Source: Streptosporangiaceae bacterium
GTDB lineage: Bacteria; Actinomycetota; Actinomycetes; Streptosporangiales; Streptosporangiaceae
Length of the DNA: 8,456 bases
Reading direction: 5' to 3'
Assembly: GCA_030045215.1 (NCBI GenBank)
Contig: JASIBJ010000790.1
Coordinates: 1 to 8,456 of the forward strand
This document shows, in pieces, positions 5,582-8,456 of the stretch (the first letter of the stretch is position 1; the number at the start of each line of letters is the position of its first letter). The notes under the pieces were generated by a model. The model saw nothing but the letters and a program-made list of their open reading frames with translations. It had not been told where the DNA came from and searched no databases. The position numbers were made by a program, and so were the translations under genes.

Positions 5582-7219
5582 TTGTCGTCTCCCACTGTCC
5601 GCCAGCCGCCGGCTCCTGGCCGCGACCCCGTCCTAGCCACCACCGCCATCCAGGCCGACGAGATAAGCCACGCCGTCCCGGCAAACCAGGAGAACACCAC
5701 CAGCCTGCCCGTCGAGGCGAGCCAGGAAGTCGGGACTAGCCCGGTGAACACGGCGAACCGGGCGAACGGGAAGGCGCGGCTTCCCCGCGACCGGCGCAAC
5801 ATCACCCTGGCCGTTGTCCTTTGCGCGCAGCTCATGATCGTTCTCGACCTGACCGTCGTGAACGTGGCCCTGCCGTCGATGGCGACCGGCCTGCACCTGT
5901 CTGCCACCGGCCTGTCCTGGGTGCTCAACGCCTACACCCTCACCTTCGGTGGCCTGCTATTGCTTGGCGGCCGGGCCGGCGACGTCTTCGGGCGCCGGAA
6001 CGTCTTCATGGCTGGCTTGGCCCTGTTTACGCTCGCGTCACTGACAGGCGGGCTAGCGACCTCGCCCGCCATGCTGCTAGCCGCCCGGGCCGTGCAGGGA
6101 GTCGGCGGCGCGATCGCGTCGCCCGCCGTGCTCGCCACGATCGTGTCCAGCTTCCCCGAGGGCCGGGAGCGAATCCGCGCGCTCGGCGCGTTCACGGCCG
6201 TCGCCATGGGCGGCGCCTCGCTCGGCCTGGTCATCGGCGGGATGCTCACCCAGTGGGCCTCGTGGCGCTGGGTCTTCTTTGTCAACGTGCCAGTGGGCGC
6301 CGTCGTCATTGCAGTGACGCCACGACTGCTCGCCCGGTCGCACCGCCTGGCCGTCAAGCTGGACGTGGCCGGAGCGTTCACCTCGACCGCGGGGATGTCG
6401 GCGCTCGTCTACGCCTTCATCAACGCTGCCTCCGATGGCTGGGCGAACGCCACGACGATCGGGGCCTTCACCGCCGCCGTCGTCCTGCTCGGCCTGTTCG
6501 GCGTCATCGAGACCAGGGCAGCCGAGCCGATCACACCGCTGTGGCTGCTGCGCGACCGGAGCCGTGCCGCCTCCTACGTGGCCCGGCTGCTTCTGGTCGG
6601 TGGCATGTTCGGGATGTTCTTCTTCCTGACTCAGTTCGTCCAGGACGTGCTCGGCTTCACCCCGCTGCAGGCCGGCCTGGCGTTCGTGCCGATGACGGCC
6701 GCGCTGCTGGCGATGTCCCGCCTGGCGCCCCGGCTGGTCCCCAGGTTCGGCGGCAAGCCGCTGCTCGTGGGCGGTCTGATACCGGTCGTCGTCGGCATGG
6801 CCTGGCTGTCGCAGGTTACGCCGGGAACGACCTACTTCCCGGGCATCCTGATCCCGATGCTGCTGCTCGGAACCGGCATGGGCTTCGCGTTCGTGCCGCT
6901 CACCATGGCATCGCTGGCGGGCGTGCCGCCACAGGACTCGGGAGCGGCCGCGTCCATGGTGAACGTCATGCAGCAGGTCGGGGGCGCGCTCGGGCTAGCC
7001 ATCCTGGTGACGATCTACGGCAGCGCCCGCCGGGCCGCGGCCAGTCACCCGCTGCCGGGCGCGAGCGCGCTGGAGCAGGCCAGGCACGTCCTCGTGCACG
7101 GCATGGCGACCTCGTTCGCCTCGGCGTCGATCTTCGACGCGATCGCGCTGCTGGTGGTCATCGTCGCGATCCGGATGGTCAGGCCGGGCGCTCCGGCCGT
7201 CCAGCCAGCCACTGAATGA
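5582..7219 (+). CDS. MFS multidrug exporter, DHA2 (EmrB/QacA) family, 14 TM
   Basis: Proton-driven drug efflux pump of the cytoplasmic membrane. Read from TTG 5582 it has 545 residues, normal for 14-helix DHA2 proteins. A hydrophilic N-terminal tail of about 65 residues precedes the first helix. Motif D1 (LDLTVVNVALP) is at about 88-98, motif A (GGRAGDVFGRR) at 129-139 after TM2, and the antiporter motif C region (SLGLVIGGML followed by WRWVFFVNVPVG) at about 211-240. Hydrophobic helices then alternate to the C-terminus, with LGTGMGFAFVPLTMASLAGVP in the second half as is usual in the family. The start is uncertain: ATG 5534 gives 561 residues, and TTG 5375 is excluded because it overlaps tetR. 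The gene sits downstream of two TetR operators and is followed at once by a strong hairpin, so it is monocistronic. The substrate cannot be read from sequence. Confidence 0.93.
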   Translation: MSSPTVRQPPAPGRDPVLATTAIQADEISHAVPANQENTTSLPVEASQEVGTSPVNTANRANGKARLPRDRRNITLAVVLCAQLMIVLDLTVVNVALPSMATGLHLSATGLSWVLNAYTLTFGGLLLLGGRAGDVFGRRNVFMAGLALFTLASLTGGLATSPAMLLAARAVQGVGGAIASPAVLATIVSSFPEGRERIRALGAFTAVAMGGASLGLVIGGMLTQWASWRWVFFVNVPVGAVVIAVTPRLLARSHRLAVKLDVAGAFTSTAGMSALVYAFINAASDGWANATTIGAFTAAVVLLGLFGVIETRAAEPITPLWLLRDRSRAASYVARLLLVGGMFGMFFFLTQFVQDVLGFTPLQAGLAFVPMTAALLAMSRLAPRLVPRFGGKPLLVGGLIPVVVGMAWLSQVTPGTTYFPGILIPMLLLGTGMGFAFVPLTMASLAGVPPQDSGAAASMVNVMQQVGGALGLAILVTIYGSARRAAASHPLPGASALEQARHVLVHGMATSFASASIFDAIALLVVIVAIRMVRPGAPAVQPATE

Positions 7220-7239
7220 ACGCCGAGTATCAGGGGAAC

Positions 7240-7278
7240 GAGGGGTCACCGCCACCACTCGGGTGGCGGCGGCCCCTC
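7240..7278 (+). terminator. Strong hairpin terminator of the exporter gene
   Basis: GAGGGGTCACCGCCACC (7240-7256) pairs with GGTGGCGGCGGCCCCTC (7262-7278): 17 positions with one mismatch and one G-T pair, around a five-base loop. It begins 21 bases after the exporter stop. There is no U-tract, as is common for actinobacterial hairpin terminators. It isolates the exporter from the fumarase gene. Confidence 0.8.
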
Positions 7279-7336
7279 TCGTCCGTGGCCATTAATCCCG
7301 CGCATAGGGCGGTCTGGCGCCCAACTCGCTCGGCTA

Positions 7337-7363
7337 GCTGACGGCCCTCAGCCCAGACGCTGA
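7337..7363. promoter_or_regulatory. Three GCTGA half-sites at 11-bp intervals, possible operator
   Basis: GCTGA (7337-7341), TCAGC (7348-7352) and GCTGA (7359-7363) alternate in orientation, and each starts 11 bp after the previous one, one helical turn. The array sits just upstream of the -10 candidate of the fumarase gene, where a regulator could act. The half-sites are only five bases long, so chance is possible. Confidence 0.3.
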
Positions 7364-7382
7364 TCCGATCCGCTTCCCCAAA

Positions 7383-7388
7383 TACGAT
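7383..7388 (+). promoter_or_regulatory. Possible -10 element of the fumarase gene
   Basis: TACGAT fits the actinobacterial TANNNT pattern and lies 37 bases before the ATG at 7425, giving a leader of about 30 bases. The -35 region (CTGATC at 7360-7365) is weak. Confidence 0.35.
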
Positions 7389-7424
7389 GAGAGGACCACC
7401 CGCAGGCCCGAGGATGTGCCCCCG

Positions 7425-8456
7425 ATGCCCGACTTCAGCTATACCGATCTTCTGCCCACCGGACCTGACAGCACCGAGTACCGGCTGCTGTCCAGCGAAG
7501 GAATTCGCGTTACCAGCGCGCTCGGCCAGGACTTCCTGCAGGTCGAGCCCGAGCTGCTGACTCAGCTGACGGCTACGGCGATGCACGACATCGCCCACCT
7601 GCTGCGGCCCGCGCACCTGCGCCAGCTCCGTTCGATCCTGGACGACCCGGAGTCGAGCGGCAACGACAAGTTCGTCGCCGGGGACCTGCTGAAGAACGCC
7701 TGCATCGCGGCCGGCGGGGTGCTGCCGATGTGCCAGGACACGGGCACCGCGATCGTGATGGGCAAGCGCGGCCAGCAGGTGCTGACCGACGGTCGTGACG
7801 ACGAGCACATCGCGCGCGGAGTCTACGACGCCTACACGAACCTGAACCTGCGCTACTCCCAGCTCGCGCCGATCTCGATGTGGGAGGAGCGCAATACCGG
7901 CAGCAACCTGCCGGCCCAGATCGAGATCTACGCCACGGGCGGCGACGAGTACAAGTTCCTGTTCATGGCCAAGGGCGGCGGGTCGGCGAACAAGTCGTAC
8001 CTGTACCAGGAGACCAAGGCCGTGCTGAATCCGGCCCGCATGGCGGCTTTTCTCCAGGAGAAGGTCACGTCCCTGGGCACCGCGGCCTGCCCGCCTTATC
8101 ACCTGGCGATCGTGGTCGGCGGGACGAGCGCCGAGTACGCGCTGAAGACGGCGAAGTACGCCTCCGCGAAGTACCTCGACACGCTCCCGACCTCCGGCTC
8201 GATGGATGCGCACGGCTTCCGCGACGTCGAACTCGAGCAGCAGGTCCTGGACATCACCCGCCGGGCGGGCATCGGCGCGCAGTTCGGCGGCAAGTACTTC
8301 TGCCACGATGTGCGGGTGATCAGGCTGCCGCGCCACGGCGCGTCCTGCCCGGTCGCGATCGCGGTGTCCTGTTCGGCGGACCGGCAGGCGACGGCCAAGA
8401 TCAATAGGAACGGGGTCTTCCTCGAACAACTCGAGACTGACCCCGCGCGGTATCTG
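7425..8456 (+). CDS. fum: Class I fumarate hydratase [4Fe-4S], C-terminus outside window
   Basis: Interconverts fumarate and L-malate in the TCA cycle in the cytosol. The first 344 residues are present, in the order expected for the long single-chain form (about 550 residues); the frame is still open at the window end. Conserved blocks are [68 protein letters not shown] and [20 protein letters not shown], then SCSADRQA. The cluster cysteines should be Cys103, Cys222 and Cys316: they match the three ligands of E. coli FumA (105, 224, 318, as I recall) with a constant two-residue offset. The ATG at 7425 begins [11 protein letters not shown], the usual N-terminus in actinomycetes; GAGG (7410-7413) lies 11 bases upstream, and an in-frame GTG at 7416 is less likely. 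This iron-sulfur enzyme would be oxygen-sensitive, unlike class II FumC. No fault is seen in the visible part. Confidence 0.97.
   Translation, partial: MPDFSYTDLLPTGPDSTEYRLLSSEGIRVTSALGQDFLQVEPELLTQLTATAMHDIAHLLRPAHLRQLRSILDDPESSGNDKFVAGDLLKNACIAAGGVLPMCQDTGTAIVMGKRGQQVLTDGRDDEHIARGVYDAYTNLNLRYSQLAPISMWEERNTGSNLPAQIEIYATGGDEYKFLFMAKGGGSANKSYLYQETKAVLNPARMAAFLQEKVTSLGTAACPPYHLAIVVGGTSAEYALKTAKYASAKYLDTLPTSGSMDAHGFRDVELEQQVLDITRRAGIGAQFGGKYFCHDVRVIRLPRHGASCPVAIAVSCSADRQATAKINRNGVFLEQLETDPARYL

Noticed and set aside
5428..5928. Extension of the TetR frame upstream of its ATG
   Set aside because: It would run through both operators, the divergent promoter and the start of the exporter; the helix-turn-helix begins at the expected distance from the ATG at 5427.
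5821..7215. 464-residue plus-strand frame overlapping the exporter in another frame
   Set aside because: Arg-rich, low-complexity product without hydrophobic helices; the exporter frame carries the MFS motifs.
7230..8429. 399-residue open frame on the minus strand across the fumarase gene
   Set aside because: It is a mirror of the fumarase codon pattern in GC-rich DNA; the plus-strand protein is a clear, highly conserved enzyme and the antisense product has no recognisable motifs.

Overview
The window is high-GC DNA (well above 65% by eye) with GTG and TTG starts, actinobacterial-type Shine-Dalgarno sequences and proteins that read like those of soil actinomycetes. The class I fumarase, the MraY with a PLQHH active-site loop and the SbtR-like TetR regulator all fit an actinomycete of the Streptomycetales/Streptosporangiales type. 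The genus cannot be fixed from sequence alone. The region looks like a chromosomal housekeeping/accessory mosaic, with no phage, transposase, CRISPR, rRNA or tRNA signal.

Layout: (1) 1-2100 (+), a copper-type P1B ATPase cut off at its N-terminus by the window edge. (2) 2138-3193 (-), a complete mraY, convergent with the ATPase and not flanked by its usual murF/murD partners. (3) 3194-3608, a 415-base gene-free stretch with an AT-rich island and a three-copy 16-bp tandem repeat. (4) 3609-4073 (-), a 154-residue conserved-looking hypothetical protein. (5) 4324-4542 (-), a 72-residue unrecognised protein with a GTG start and a very strong Shine-Dalgarno sequence; its upstream region carries three consecutive strong inverted repeats. 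(6) 4828-5427 (-), a TetR-family repressor divergent from (7) 5582-7219 (+), a 14-TM DHA2-type MFS exporter. Between them two near-identical 15-bp palindromes bracket overlapping -10 elements. (8) 7240-7278, a strong hairpin terminator, then 7425-8456 (+), the N-terminal 344 residues of a class I [4Fe-4S] fumarate hydratase running off the window.

How the genes work together: the clearest functional unit is tetR plus the exporter, a self-contained drug-responsive efflux switch. The copper ATPase (metal export), MraY (lipid I synthesis) and fumarase (TCA cycle) are probably independent transcription units. The most unusual points are the isolated mraY, the double-operator architecture of the efflux switch, and the heavily structured region ahead of the 72-residue gene.
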